Made by a program: the position numbers and the translations under genes. Source: Zelopaecilomyces penicillatus (Eukaryota > Ascomycota > Sordariomycetes > Hypocreales > Pseudodiploosporaceae). From it: 64,000 nucleotides of DNA. Below, in pieces: positions 46,071-57,476 of this stretch. Under the pieces are notes generated by a model. It searched no databases, was not told the origin of the DNA, and saw nothing but the letters and a program-made list of their open reading frames with translations. Every line of letters starts with the position of its first letter. Position 1 is the stretch's first letter. The stretch lies in contig VCCP01000003.1 of the NCBI GenBank assembly GCA_005765155.1, forward strand, positions 5,766,001-5,830,000, in the 5' to 3' direction.

Positions 46071-48734
46071 TTGACGGCTCTATCCTACGATATTGCACGA
46101 GCTGTACTTCGCAGTGTCGCAGGTGCTAATCCTGCATGAAAAGACCATCAACCACTTGGTTCCATTGCATCTCGGTAACACAAGCAAAAATCATGGCAGA
46201 ATACGAAACAAAACAAAAAAAAACAAGCTTCAACAATCCAATTACTGGCGAAAGCCAACCTTTCACGGGGTCGAACCATCCCAACAATCCAGATACGATG
46301 CTCTAGAGAAGGTGGGGCCGAAACTCCGGAGCACACCCCCACCGGATGTCCGATTTCCCGAATATATTATCCGACACGCACAGCCAATCAGAGCAGGCCA
46401 GCTCGGCGAAATCAGGCAGTCGCTAAAGTCTCAAGTGTGGTTCAAACCCATGTGAGGGGATCCCACGAGGTAACGCAACTGGGCTCATGCGGATAGTGGT
46501 ATCCATTGCGGGGAAGGGAAAGGAACGCGGGGGATCGTCCAATCTGTCTGGTTTGATTCAGATGCAGGTGCAGGTTGTCCTATTCCGAGTGTTCGGTCCG
46601 AAACCAGACGAGGCGTGAGTGGTGAGGAGGGCGGGAGGGATGTGCTGTGTTTTGCTACGATTGGCCTTGATGGAAAGTTGGTGCATAAATCTCCGGTTGG
46701 GAAGTCACAAGGTCATTGGTCTTGGGTGTGAGTATAATACCGTACACGGCCGTGTTCAAAGGATATTTTTCCAGGAATCAGCCAATTGTTCTACAGTACA
46801 CAAAGAGAGTATGGCTGTATTCGATGTCACATGTTTCATGTTTTGACAAGACATACCCTAGAGTCCCCAAAAATTTGGTTTCGTTTCCACGTCGCGCACG
46901 CTTGAAGGACGATGCTTAATACAACTAGAAGCAGTGAATAACGTGGTTTGTTTTATTGAATTTTAAGTAACTAGCACATGTATAGGTGGCAAAGTTACAA
47001 GATTTCTCCTCGAGACCTGGCAAAGATCAATTACAACGTCATCAGACGGTTTCTGTCGGTGACAACCACAGCACCACAAAAGAACACCCGAGAAATTATA
47101 GCGAATGTAGAGTTGCAATGATCCCCCAAAAGAGAAATTCTGTGACGTCGCATTAGGAAAGCAAATCATGAGCGGGCGGTTTTGTTGGGATTAATGCCGT
47201 CTGGTACCACGAGATGAGGGCCGATATGCCGAACCGCAGCCTGTACAGTCAAGGGAATTTATTGGACCGGATATTAAAGCTCCTATGCCGTATTTTATTA
47301 AGCCCATACATGTGGAGAAAAAATCGGGATATAAGTTATATGCAAGAGTTTCTCAATATGAAGCTGTGAGATCCAGCAGGTTTCTGCAGAACTCATGAAG
47401 TCATCAAAGGCAGAAACACGCATGCGGAAGCTGCTTAGAGCAACACACACGTAAGTCGACTGAATCCCCATAAAGGGTGACAGCAAGAGATCAATCTTGT
47501 CACTGCCGTTTACTTGAATGCTGACCATTCACGCCTTTCACACACGCACGCATACTACTTCCACGTGTGGTTACGTGGGAAGGGGAGAAGAGGCTGCGCA
47601 GCCTAGATTAGAGTGAAGGATATTCGTGCCTATGAACGCCATATACTCTTCGTTCGTAGGGATCAACTCGTTTCATTGAGCAACAATATTTAGTAATGAG
47701 CGTTCGGCTCGTGAGTCGTAGGACATATGCTCCCATTTACCTCGACGTGTTCAAATGACAGCTGTTGTAAATGCACTCTACAGCCACTTGCGACGGGCCT
47801 CTAAAATCAGGATGTATGATAAACGGTATCCGTAGCGGTGGACGTTGCGACTGTGATTCGCCTCTAAAGCTATTGTGCTGTTGGGGGGGGGGGGGGGTCT
47901 TTCCTTAAGCCACAACCATGCGACACAAATTCCCCATTTTCGGATATTGAACGTTGGCTATTCCGCCACTTCCATCCTCGTTGCAATGTGTGTATTTTTA
48001 TTGTGCCTCCCAGGTTTCAACACGAAAGCCAACAATAGGATCAACAAAGACACCACGTGCAAATAAAACTAAAGGGCTACAGTGTCTCACACCGTTGACT
48101 CAAAATGAAATAAAGGGTACCATCCTCCACATTCGCATTTCCTGATCCTTGCCAAATTTTGAATACATACCATAGTCTCGTGTCATTTGCCGTCGCCCCA
48201 AGATTGACCAAGGTAAACAGCAGGCTGGAGAGTACCGACCAGTTGATAAATGCACCTCTTACATCCTGGACATTGGCACAAGTCAACATGAAAAGTAGGC
48301 CGCGGCGATAGAGGGCCACAAACCGAGAAATGTAAAGCAGCAGAAACAGCAGCAAACGACATGCTGCAAGACTTAGATGTCCACTATTAACAAAACCAGG
48401 GTCGTCTCTATGTCGCTAGCATGTTTCTGACTTGTCAGCATTGTTTCAAACACCCCTTCCAACTTCTTGATGTCACCCCACATTAGAAGCCTTCCTGCAA
48501 CTTCAACTTTCTTGGGTTATAATACAAATTATCACCTCCACAATCACATACGACCATAGGTAATGGAGAATTCGGGATCCCGTCCGCTCTCCCATAGACA
48601 AACCATTAACCGGCAGATTAGTAGTTGGGTCGGTGACGACCAGCGAACACCGGCTGTTGTATGTTTTTTTGCCGATTTGTAGTTCCATTTTGGAGGGCTT
48701 TTCGATACTCTTGCAGTTTTTTTTTCTCGACCCA
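46071..48734. other. Gene-poor region
   Basis: No supportable gene in about 2.7 kb. It includes a G15 homopolymer at 47883-47897 and tRNA B-box-like elements near 46276 (minus) and 46442 (plus) that do not fold into full tRNAs. Confidence 0.45.
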
Positions 48735-49975
48735 GCAGGTAGAAATATTACGTATTACCACTATTAGACTCTTTATAGGGCTCTTTTTCTTACTGATGGA
48801 TGTAATAATTGTGGCGCCGACTCTACACATCATTAGGCTGCGGGTTTTCACGAACCTTTCTCCAGCTTATCTGCTGCCAAACCATCCAAGGCATTGCAGG
48901 AGCAGGTATGTGTTCGTTGTACCGTCCATTCTAGTCTCCCAACATTAATTCCTGACTTACAAAATGCAGGCATGTCTGTTTTGTCGTTGGTCATATTGCC
49001 CAAAGTTTGCCCAGATCATCCGCTTGAATATGCTTCAGGTTTTCCAAGTTATTCGTCAGCATAACAGGGGTAGCAGGACCTACCTTGGGTGATGCATTGA
49101 CACACTAGTCTTCTTGGGGGTGGATATTCTGGATCAATGGGTGCCCTGAAGACTACGCACATAATGAACCAGTGAACTAATGAGATGCTGACGGGGGGCC
49201 GATTATTGTAGTGTCCAAGGCTTTCGTCCTTGGATTCTGGCCCAAGAATGAGCAGATTACTATGCCTACTATCCAACCATGGATATCATTTGACTTCATT
49301 GGTGCCAGCCTTATCATAGCCACATCGGTTCTTGTGATGTTTACGTTCCAGAACGTAGGGGCATCACCAATTCCCAACGTGGAATCATACCATCTTCAAG
49401 GCTCCTCTAGCTGTTGGCTGCATATCCTGTTCGTTACTTGTTGTTTGAGAATATGTCATTGAGAATACACGACTGAAGCGCAAAATAACTCCGACATTCC
49501 GCCCACTATCTTCTAGACCAGATTCTGCACCGCTAGTAGTCTCGCGGCAGCTTGTATCGGACTTACCTTGTTTATAACTGTGGTCTTTGTCCCACTGCGA
49601 GCACTGCAGAATGAACTTTTGGAAGGATAATCTCTGCTACCATTACTAGGAGCAATGGCGATAGAATATATAGTCACTGTTGAGGTCAGTGCTGTGAAAG
49701 TCCTTTTTTTCGAGACAACGGTACTCGAATCACATCTCTGTGTCCTTGGTTTAGCTCTCCTTACTACCGTACATGGTACAGATGACGCGCGCCTCATAGG
49801 TTATCTTGTTATCACTGGCTGCGGCAGTGAAATGGTCCCGAGTGCACGTTCTGTCATGACAACTGTGATCATTCTCCCCAGCACTGTATGCATTCAATCT
49901 GCCTCTTTGGTTTGCATCCCTACTACCATGTTACCAACATGGAACTCTAGTAGCACCTGCTCGGGTCAGGAGTGA
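48735..49975 (+). pseudogene. Decayed DHA2-type MFS transporter
   Basis: Pieces of a 14-helix drug:H+ antiporter occur in the correct order on the plus strand but in different frames and with stops. They are: TM1-like LFIGLFFLLMDVIIVAPTLH near 48770-48830; QTIQGIAGAGMCSL near 48885-48925; WGWIFWINGCPEDY near 49119-49155; GFWPKNEQ then DFIGASLIIATSVLVMFTFQ near 49230-49350; and LLTTVHGTDDARLIGYLVITG near 49760-49825. Several stops and frame changes lie between them, so no full protein can be made. The family match is clear from the motif order; the exact ends are uncertain. Confidence 0.7.
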
Positions 49976-52349
49976 TTTATTTCTTAATCAGCCTGGGATT
50001 GAAGCATAGAGACCCTCGATAACAGCGGATGGAATTTGGATGAGCAGAAATGAGGATGATGGCGATGAATGCACTGTGAATAAAAGACATTGGGCCAAAA
50101 ACGTCACTTAATCGGAATGGTCAGCCACTCAATCTAGACACAATGTAAATACTATGTCTAAACTGAGTACATATTTTCTCTTTCCCAGGATTTCCCTACA
50201 ATTATAGCCAATTTCTACGACGTCTATGCATGTACCAGCGCAGATTCCGTCTAAACCCCACCCATAATAAACCATCAGCTATAGATCAATGCATGCACCC
50301 ATTACCAGGATGTAATCTAATTGCGTCATTGTTGACTGACGACCTTCCAATACGGAACAAATAGATAATGGAAAGCTCCCCGCAATCACAAAAAGCCCAC
50401 CGAGGGCATCGGGGCGATCGCTGGTGGATGTTTAGTTGAGGCAGTATAGTTTCCGAATCACATCAACACGGTAATCACATGATGGCCAACACAACAAAAG
50501 CCTTCAGGGGAATGATTATTATTAGCTGATCGGCATGTCATCTTTCTGCGACAGCGGGTGCTTCGGCTACACACCAACCAAATGCAGGTCCCCAGCCCGA
50601 CTAAGCCAATGAAAAGCCCTCACCTGTATGTCCCATTCAGAATCCATCAGGACCCGTTGATCGGCATTCCGTTATCTGTTACTCACATCCACGCGGCGCT
50701 CGCTGTAGGAAATGAAGTCCCTCATTGTGTGTATGAACATGCCTACCAGGAACATCTCCGAGAACCGGCAGTTAATAACCCCAAAGCCAATCAATGTACC
50801 AGATGGAGGCCATCGACTAGTCTGAAGTCAAGATCATACCCACGAGGTGTCAAGAAGCGAGCTGGCTTTGCTCTTTCTTCAATCCAGCAATAACAGTTGC
50901 GCATGTTTTTGTGCCCTTGTTCTTGTCCATCCTTCCGTATTTCCTTCTACGCCGTTGCTCGCTCAAAGTCAAGTCTCGTGTAAAGCAGCACCTCCACACG
51001 CAAAGTAAAGTCTACTGACTTGTCTTGCAAAAAGAATTTCAATTTTGTCGCATTCACACCCTTGAATGAAAGCCCCTCGCTGTCGCCGATCGGAAGCCGC
51101 GGTGCATGACTGGATCATGCAGACACCCATAATCAACCCCCACAAAACGATCGTCAGGTTCAAGATGCAGATCTGCCACGCTTGAGGAAGCTCACCTCGG
51201 TGATCTGCCTTACATGCCATTGGCTCCGTTCCACTCAAGCCTCCCCGGCGGCCCCATACTCTCAGTCCAGCCTCAATCTCGAAGATCAAACCGCTCTCCC
51301 CCCAACCATCCCATCTCCATATTGAATGTCTTCTCCCAAGCACACTGATATCTGTGGCACAATTTCGCTTCTCCCTTATTCGTGGGTTTCTCTCTTTCAC
51401 TTGACGCCCGCTTTTCGTGCTCCGGCTCGGTGTCGGCGGTGATCGACCTCACTGGTTATGCGACACTTTGAACACACGCTGCACAAGCCTCAGCACCTGC
51501 TCAATCTAGTCTCTGCTCCTATCGTTATTAAGATCTTTTGGAGATGCTGCCGTACTCTCATGACGATCTATCTCATTGCAATGGCTACTCTTTGCTCATT
51601 ATCCGGTGTCGCCATAATAATTCATTTTCATTGAACACTTGCTTCCCCGCGTTGAGTATCTACTGCATGCTGACATGCAGTTCTCCATTACGCACAATAC
51701 GCAAAGATGATGTAGATAAGTTTGAACAGAAAAGGAAAATGCAAACTTGAGTCATGTGTCATTTTTTTTTTTTTTTGCCCAGTGATTATTTGCATGAAAA
51801 TGGAATAATGTACAGTCAATTGGTGTTCTGCTTCTACAAGCGTATCTTTTCCTCCCAGAAACACTTCCTTCGCCTGCCATTCTCCTTTCCATCTCTGAAT
51901 ATCTTTCACAGTATTCTACAAGATTCATACCTTGAATTGTAAAGCCCACTTGCGCAAATATGCTATATGCGCAACAAATCCACCATCCGGTACGGCCGTT
52001 GCAGCATAAACGTGCCCCGTTGATCGGCAAACAAAAGGCTTTTTGACGGCCCATTGACGATCCCTTGCAGGCACAACCCTTTCCCTCAACCCGCCCGCAG
52101 GCTCCATCAACACCAAAAGATCATCAAAGACTACCGAATAAATTGACAAGAGCTTACAAAGTTTGGTATCTCAATCAAAGTATAAGTAGCCATGCCCTCA
52201 ACCTAAATATCACCTTCTTTCATTCACTCATACACACCAGCCTTCTCTGCCTCCTTGAGTATCAGATTATTCATCCGATCTCTTCTTAGCTCTCTTTTCT
52301 CGCTCTTTTCTCGCACACAAATTCATTCATTCACTCTTCTCTCGCCAAG
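49976..52349. other. Gene-poor region upstream of the deuterolysin gene
   Basis: No supportable gene. It contains a T15 run at 51762-51776 and pyrimidine-rich DNA just before the deuterolysin start (52260-52340), as is common in fungal promoters and leaders. Frames at 50558-50893 (plus) and 50969-51400 (minus) lack family features. Confidence 0.45.
52181..52188 (+). promoter_or_regulatory. Possible TATA box of the deuterolysin gene
   Basis: TATAAGTA about 170 bases before the ATG at 52350, followed by a CT-rich leader. Position is plausible; motif only. Confidence 0.35.
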
Positions 52350-53477
52350 ATGAAGTTCAGTGTTGGTATCGCCGCGCTCGCCTCTGTGGCTGCAGCCTCC
52401 CCCTTCTACATGGAGCACAAGCAACGCGCTCCTACAGCCCTGGGCGTCAAGCTTCAAATGGTTGGAAACTCCGAAGTCAAGGCCACGTTCACCAACAATG
52501 GCAAGAAGAACCTCAAGGTCCTCAAGACTGGTACCATTCTTGACAACAAGGCTGTTCAGAAGGCTCGCATCACGACTGGTGGTAAGAACACAATTTTCCC
52601 CATCATGAAAATCAACACTCTTTGCTAATACATGTTTGCAAAAACAGCCCAGAACGTCAAGTTTGATGGTCTCCGTCTCCAGGTCTCTACTTCCAGCTTG
52701 ACTGAGAAGAACTTCCAGAGAATCCCCGCTGGCAGCTCCATTGATGTCACTTTCGACATCGCCGAGGTCCACGATCTCTCCAACGGCGGCGAGTTCGGCA
52801 TCCTCGCTGACAACGTCTTCTCCTTCGCCAACGAGGACTCTACCAAACTCGTCGGCTCTGTCCCCTTCTACTCCAACAAGATCACCACCAAGGTCAATGG
52901 CATCAAGGCCGCCAAGGCCCACATGACCTTCCACCAGCGCCGCTTCGAAGTCCAGAGCGACTGCACCGGCGACAAGCTCAAGGTCACCCAGGAGGCTCTC
53001 CAGAACTGCGCTTCCATCGCCAAGAAGGCCCAACAAGCCGCCGTCACAGGTCCCGGCGCCAAGCTCGAAGAATACTTCAAGTCCTCCAACAACCAGACCC
53101 GTTCCGTCGTCAACACCGTGTTCGGCAAGATTGCCGAGGAGTGCGGCACTACCGACAAGGGCGTCGCCAAGTACTACTGCTCCGATACCTACAAGGCTTG
53201 CGAGGATGGTGTTCTCGCCTACACCCTGCCCAGCCAGAGCTTCATGGCCTACTGCGATCTTTACTTCAAGGAGCTTCCCCCCGTCACCAAGGAGTGCCAC
53301 AAGCAGGACCAGGCTGGCACCAACATCCACGAAGCTACTCATCTCACTCAGATCAAGGGCACTGACGACTTTGGCGGATACGGCTACGACTTCGTCAAGA
53401 GCCTGACTGCTGAGCAGAACATGAACCACGCTGATACTTATGCTCTCTTTGCCAACGCCATCGACCTGGGCTGCTAA
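52350..53477 (+). CDS. Deuterolysin, secreted zinc metalloprotease (M35)
   Basis: Secreted neutral metalloprotease of the deuterolysin family, made as a 353-residue preproprotein. Exons 52350-52581 and 52648-53477 with a 66-base intron (gtaaga...aacag, phase 1). Signal peptide MKFSVGIAALASVAAAS, then a propeptide to about residue 175, where HQRR marks a likely processing site before the mature FEVQSDCTGD. The zinc site HEATH (near residue 305) is followed by GTDDFGGYGYD, the aspartate-bearing third-ligand motif of the aspzincin group. Cysteines typical of the mature domain (SDC, NCAS, EECG, YYCSD, KACED, AYCD, KECH, LGC) are present. The gene is GC-richer with strong codon bias, suggesting high expression. 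Likely role: extracellular protein breakdown for nutrition or host attack. Confidence 0.95.
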
Positions 53478-54019
53478 ACTAGCAGTCATGAGATAAATGG
53501 CACTGAATCGGCTGGGTGTGGTGTCTCCTAGAGCCAACATTTGGTTCTCAACCTCCTTTTTTCATTGCATTTTCATTCTTCTCCATCTCTTTTGCAACGT
53601 CTGATACCGGGAGATGGTGAAGCTGGGCACACAAGAAGTTACTTACAGAAACGTTACATATGACAGAACATAGCTTCCTTTTTCCTTTTTTCCTTTTTTC
53701 CTTTTTTTCCTTTTTTTTCCTTTTTGCATATATATGTATATACTTTCAAATCATCTTGGCATTACTTCTATCGTCCCCTGTGCTATGAATCGTGACACAT
53801 GTGTGCAAGTCGTTTCATTTACATGGACATCACCAGTAGTCTCACGCTCAATCATTCTTTAGTCTTTAAAGTTCCAAATTAAAATGCCAGACATCGAAAA
53901 CCGGGAAGAAAAAAACACTGCTGGAGCTTTTCTTGGACATTTTACACAATACTATCAAGCTTTTGAGCACGCTTAGAGTGTTAAAATGATGACTTTCAAC
54001 CTTCACCGTATCATTGTGG
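53478..54019. other. Intergenic with a T/C tandem repeat
   Basis: Between the convergent deuterolysin and Vms1 genes. A (T5-8)CC repeat lies at about 53676-53725. No gene seen. Confidence 0.6.
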
Positions 54020-56135
54020 CTAGCTACCAGCCTGTAATCTACGCATCCTCTCCTCCGCCGCACGCGCTCTCCTCTCCCTCTCCAACCGCATCTTCATCTC
54101 CGGCGTCAACCCTCGTGCCTCTTCCTCCCTACGCTCCTGGGGCGTCTTCGTCATGCTCGTCCCTAGCGTGTTCCCCTTTGGCTTTTTGTTCTCCGGCACC
54201 TTTGGGCCTTCTGTGCGCAACCGCTCCTCCTCTGCCTTGCGTCGTTCAGATTCTTTCTTCTCCGTCTCCTGCTTATCGCGCTCGTCACGCCGGCTAGCCT
54301 CTGCCTTTGTCATCGCTGCAGGCACTTTGGCTGCATCCCAAGACCACTTCCCTTCGCCTAACTCTGAACGGGCTACACGAAAAGCGTCGCGGGTGGATCT
54401 ATCTCCAGCAAGTTCAAATGGTGTTTTTCCTTCTTCATTTTCTATGAGAGGGTCGGCCCCGCCTCTCGCTAATAACCCTAGAACTAGCGGTGCAGCATTC
54501 TGAGCCGCTGCAAGATGAAGGGGCCGCGGGGCGTGGTGGTTCTGCTCCCGTGGTTGGAATTCAAAGTCTGAATTGAGCTTGTTCTTCTCTAGATAGGAAA
54601 GGAGTGCGGGGAGTTTTGATCGCCGGATAAAAGCCTGAAGTTGGGAAGTATGAAGTAAGGCAGTCTCTTCCTCTTCAGACAGCTTGGGCTTGGCTGGCTT
54701 CGAGGTGGGCGGTTTAGATGGTGTGGATGGCAATCCTTTGTTAGGGTCTGCTTCTTTGGCGGGATCGATTTCCCTAACTTTGAGTCGGGTCAATTCGATA
54801 AATGACCTCATCAGCTCCTTTTGTGTAGCCCTCCTGGTGCTGAAAGGAAACGACCGTAATCGCGCATCGTTGGACTGCAACACCTGTCCCTCATAAGGGC
54901 CAAAAAGCGTCCTCCGGTTCGTTGTTCCTGTCGCGCGAATAAAGAGCAACTCGGATGTGTCCAATAATCCCTTCCAGTCCTGTAGAAGCGCGCGCACCTC
55001 GGTAACCAAAGCCTGCTCATTGTATCGACGTATAGAAGAACCCGCAGAATGCGCAGTCCCCTTGGAGTTGTCGTTGGCAGATTGCGAGCCACCCTGCTTC
55101 CGTCGTGTTGTATACCTATGAAAGGTCTTGTGCGCCAGTACAGTGGCTTCTCGGTTCAGCGTCGTGCCAGCTCTTGATGGCCGAGGCGCCAAGGAGACCA
55201 CCATGGCGGCGAAGTGGCCACCGCCAATCATGCAGAGGAAGATGTGAGGGCCCTTGTATGCTATCGCTGGCAATGTGCCATCTTTAGCCGGTCGGGTCAC
55301 CGATATCGGGTCAAGCTGCTTTTTTCTCAGCACCTCGACCAAATCTGAGTGTTTCTGTTCCTCGTCTGTAAGAATTGCTCGATATACCCCGAAATAGCTC
55401 TTCTCGGGGAGCAAAGGTGAGCTTAGCCACAACAGCGGCAACCGAGCCCGATGTCTCCCAGTTGTCTCGTCATCTTGCGCTCCTCCTGCGACTGTGTCCC
55501 TCTTGTCCGAAAGTCTAGCTTGCTTCTTCAACAGCGCTGTCAATGTTGATTCCTGTCGCCCATCTTCCTCTTCCTCTTCCGTGTCTTCTGAGTCGGAGCC
55601 GGAGAGCGACTCGTCAAGGTTCTCTATAAGCTTCTCAAATTCGGTTTCTGAGACGGGAGTCTGTCCGCGCAACTTCTGTTTGAGATTGTAGTGGTGGAGG
55701 TCGGATTTGAGATGCCCGCGTTGATCAAGGACTGTGGTAAAGGCCAGGCCACAGAGTGAACAAGACTGAGAGCCTACTTGGCTATCGGAAGAGGAAGGGG
55801 AGTCTGCGCCTCCCTCGCTCGGTGCGGGTGTCGGTGACGGTGATGCTGATGGTGAGGAGGGGTTGGTGTCGTCGGCAGCGGTTGCTTCTGAGTCGCCGTC
55901 GGCATCCAGTTTCGGCGTCAATCCTCCCAAGACCTCTGACGGCAGATCGTAGACTAGGTAGCAGACATTAGCAATTGCGCGAGCATGCACAATGCGACTG
56001 ACTAATTAACGCGCTCTCGTCGCATCCATCGCCATCAATGCCGATGGTGGGGGTGATTAGTGAAGCAGCGCGGGGAACAGAACCAAACGTACTGTAGAGC
56101 GGCCGTCGCAGAAGCTCCTCGGCCTTGCTAGTCAT
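54020..56135 (-). CDS. VMS1: Vms1/ANKZF1-type peptidyl-tRNA hydrolase of ribosome quality control
   Basis: Protein of 658 residues acting in ribosome-associated quality control: it releases nascent chains from tRNA on stalled 60S subunits and binds Cdc48/p97. Exon 1, 56135-56093, encodes the first 14 residues ending LLRRPLY; exon 2 is 55953-54020. The 139-base intron (gtacgt...ctag, phase 1) rebuilds RRPLYIYDLPSEVL, typical of the family. Order: C2H2 zinc finger CSLCGLAF...HLKSDLHHYN (about 77-101); acidic linker; VLRF1 release domain with GGGHFAA (near 255) and GGSQ (near 300), the counterpart of the eRF1 GGQ; ankyrin repeats (about 490-550); and a C-terminal charged coiled coil with a VIM-like Arg-rich end (ERERRARAAEERMRRLQ). 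Single-copy housekeeping gene; it marks ordinary chromosome right of the cluster. Confidence 0.93.
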
Positions 56136-56702
56136 TGTAGCTTCCCTCGTGGGTGTGTCGTCGCTCTTTTCCACGGTCCGATTAGAGGGATTACAGTTGT
56201 GTTCTATGGAGGAGGAGTAGTTGGGAAAAGAGAGTCGTACGGAGTAGTGAGAAGCGATCAGTGACGTCGGGTGCTAATTCCATTTAAAGAACAGAAAAAA
56301 TAACATGGAACTGCTCTGCCTGTCATAACTAACTAATGCTAACTATGCTGAGTCAATCGCCCAGAGACACCCCCCACTATTATGACTCTTCAGCCCGCCG
56401 CTAGCAGGCAAGCTAAAGAGCGAAGCCTCGTCCCAGCAAAACCTCAGCCGAACCTCCAAACAAAACCCTGGTATCATTCCTTGATCACTCCCTTGATCAC
56501 TCCCTTCAAATGTTGTGTTAATCCGATCTGCATCATGATTTGACTCTTAATATTCCAAATTTCACCTCCCGCAAATTCGCCATCGAAATCCACCCCCCCC
56601 CCCCCCCGGCCAAAGTCACAAAATCCCACACGCCTACAGTGCTGCTATCCTATAGCCTGATCCCAAAGCAAAAACAAATAACGCTTGGTATAGCAGTCCC
56701 CC
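56136..56702. other. Intergenic, promoter side of Vms1
   Basis: 567 bases between the Vms1 start and the 3' end of the APH gene. It contains a C15 run at 56593-56607. No gene seen. Confidence 0.5.
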
Positions 56703-57476
56703 TTAATAAAAGACTTCGTTGCAGCTCCAAAACACAGACAGCTCCCGCAGGTACGGCGTGAGAACGCGATCGACTGCCCCGCTGGCGATGAAGGGGCTGT
56801 CAAGGTTTGCACGCCTCAGCGTCTTGCAGTACTCCCAGTACTCTGGGTAGTAGCCAGCGTTTTCCCAGTCCAGGATGCCAACGACCTCTGACCCGTCAAT
56901 CAAGATGTTGCGCGGCTCGAAATCATTGTGCGTCAAGACAGATTCATGGCCGTTCATGTTCTTGAGCCACAGCTCTGATGCCTTTTCCAGTAGGCATGTG
57001 GATCGGTCATCCCTCATGGCCTCCACGATGCCCTGGTTGAACTCATTCTCGTCCGGGAACGGCCCGTTGCCCCCGATGGCGTGGTAGAAATATGGATCGT
57101 TGCAAACTGTGCCATCAATGCTGCCGATGAATGTCCCCTTGAAGTTCCGTAGCTCATCCATGTAGCAGCGAAGTTGCTCTACGACCGTGTCCCGGTCAAT
57201 GTCTTCCAGGTCTTGCCACACGTCTTCCAAAGTGGCCCCTTCAATGTACTGCATAGCGATGGCGAGATGTTTTGTCTGTCTATCCCGAAACACCTTTCGC
57301 ACTTTAGGTACGGGAATGGATGTGTTTTCACGAATAAATCTCATGGTTTCGGCTTCGGCGTGAAACACGTTGTCTCCCATTTTCACCACCGTGCGGCCGT
57401 CAAGCACAAACACTGATCCATGTCGGTTCATGGCAGCCAAGCTAGACAGCCGGTCGTGATGTCTTTTGTGTGCCAT
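56703..57476 (-). CDS. APH-type phosphotransferase / kinase-like protein
   Basis: Protein of 257 residues with an aminoglycoside-phosphotransferase-like fold, a large fungal group mostly of unknown substrate. I chose the ATG at 57476 (MAHKRHHD); the upstream in-frame stretch has no ATG. Visible features: nucleotide-binding lobe VFVLDGRTVVKMGD with the Lys, AEAETMRFIREN, the hinge-like AMQYIEGATLEDVW, catalytic loop LTHNDFEPRNILID (HxDxxxxN) and metal-binding GILDWENAGYYPEYWEY. All key residues are present, so it is probably active as a small-molecule kinase. No connection with the cluster is evident. Confidence 0.85.
   Translation of the reverse strand: MAHKRHHDRLSSLAAMNRHGSVFVLDGRTVVKMGDNVFHAEAETMRFIRENTSIPVPKVRKVFRDRQTKHLAIAMQYIEGATLEDVWQDLEDIDRDTVVEQLRCYMDELRNFKGTFIGSIDGTVCNDPYFYHAIGGNGPFPDENEFNQGIVEAMRDDRSTCLLEKASELWLKNMNGHESVLTHNDFEPRNILIDGSEVVGILDWENAGYYPEYWEYCKTLRRANLDSPFIASGAVDRVLTPYLRELSVFWSCNEVFY

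Noticed and set aside
46260..46330. A tRNA gene on the minus strand
   Set aside because: It has a B-box, but the acceptor, D and anticodon stems do not pair and the length is wrong.
50558..51400. Two open frames of 111 (plus) and 143 (minus) codons
   Set aside because: No conserved domain, signal peptide or splice structure; composition fits random frames.
52323..53540. Minus-strand 405-codon open frame opposite the deuterolysin gene
   Set aside because: It is antisense to a well-supported gene with strong codon bias, which creates long shadow frames; its Leu/Gly/Val-rich sequence has no domain.
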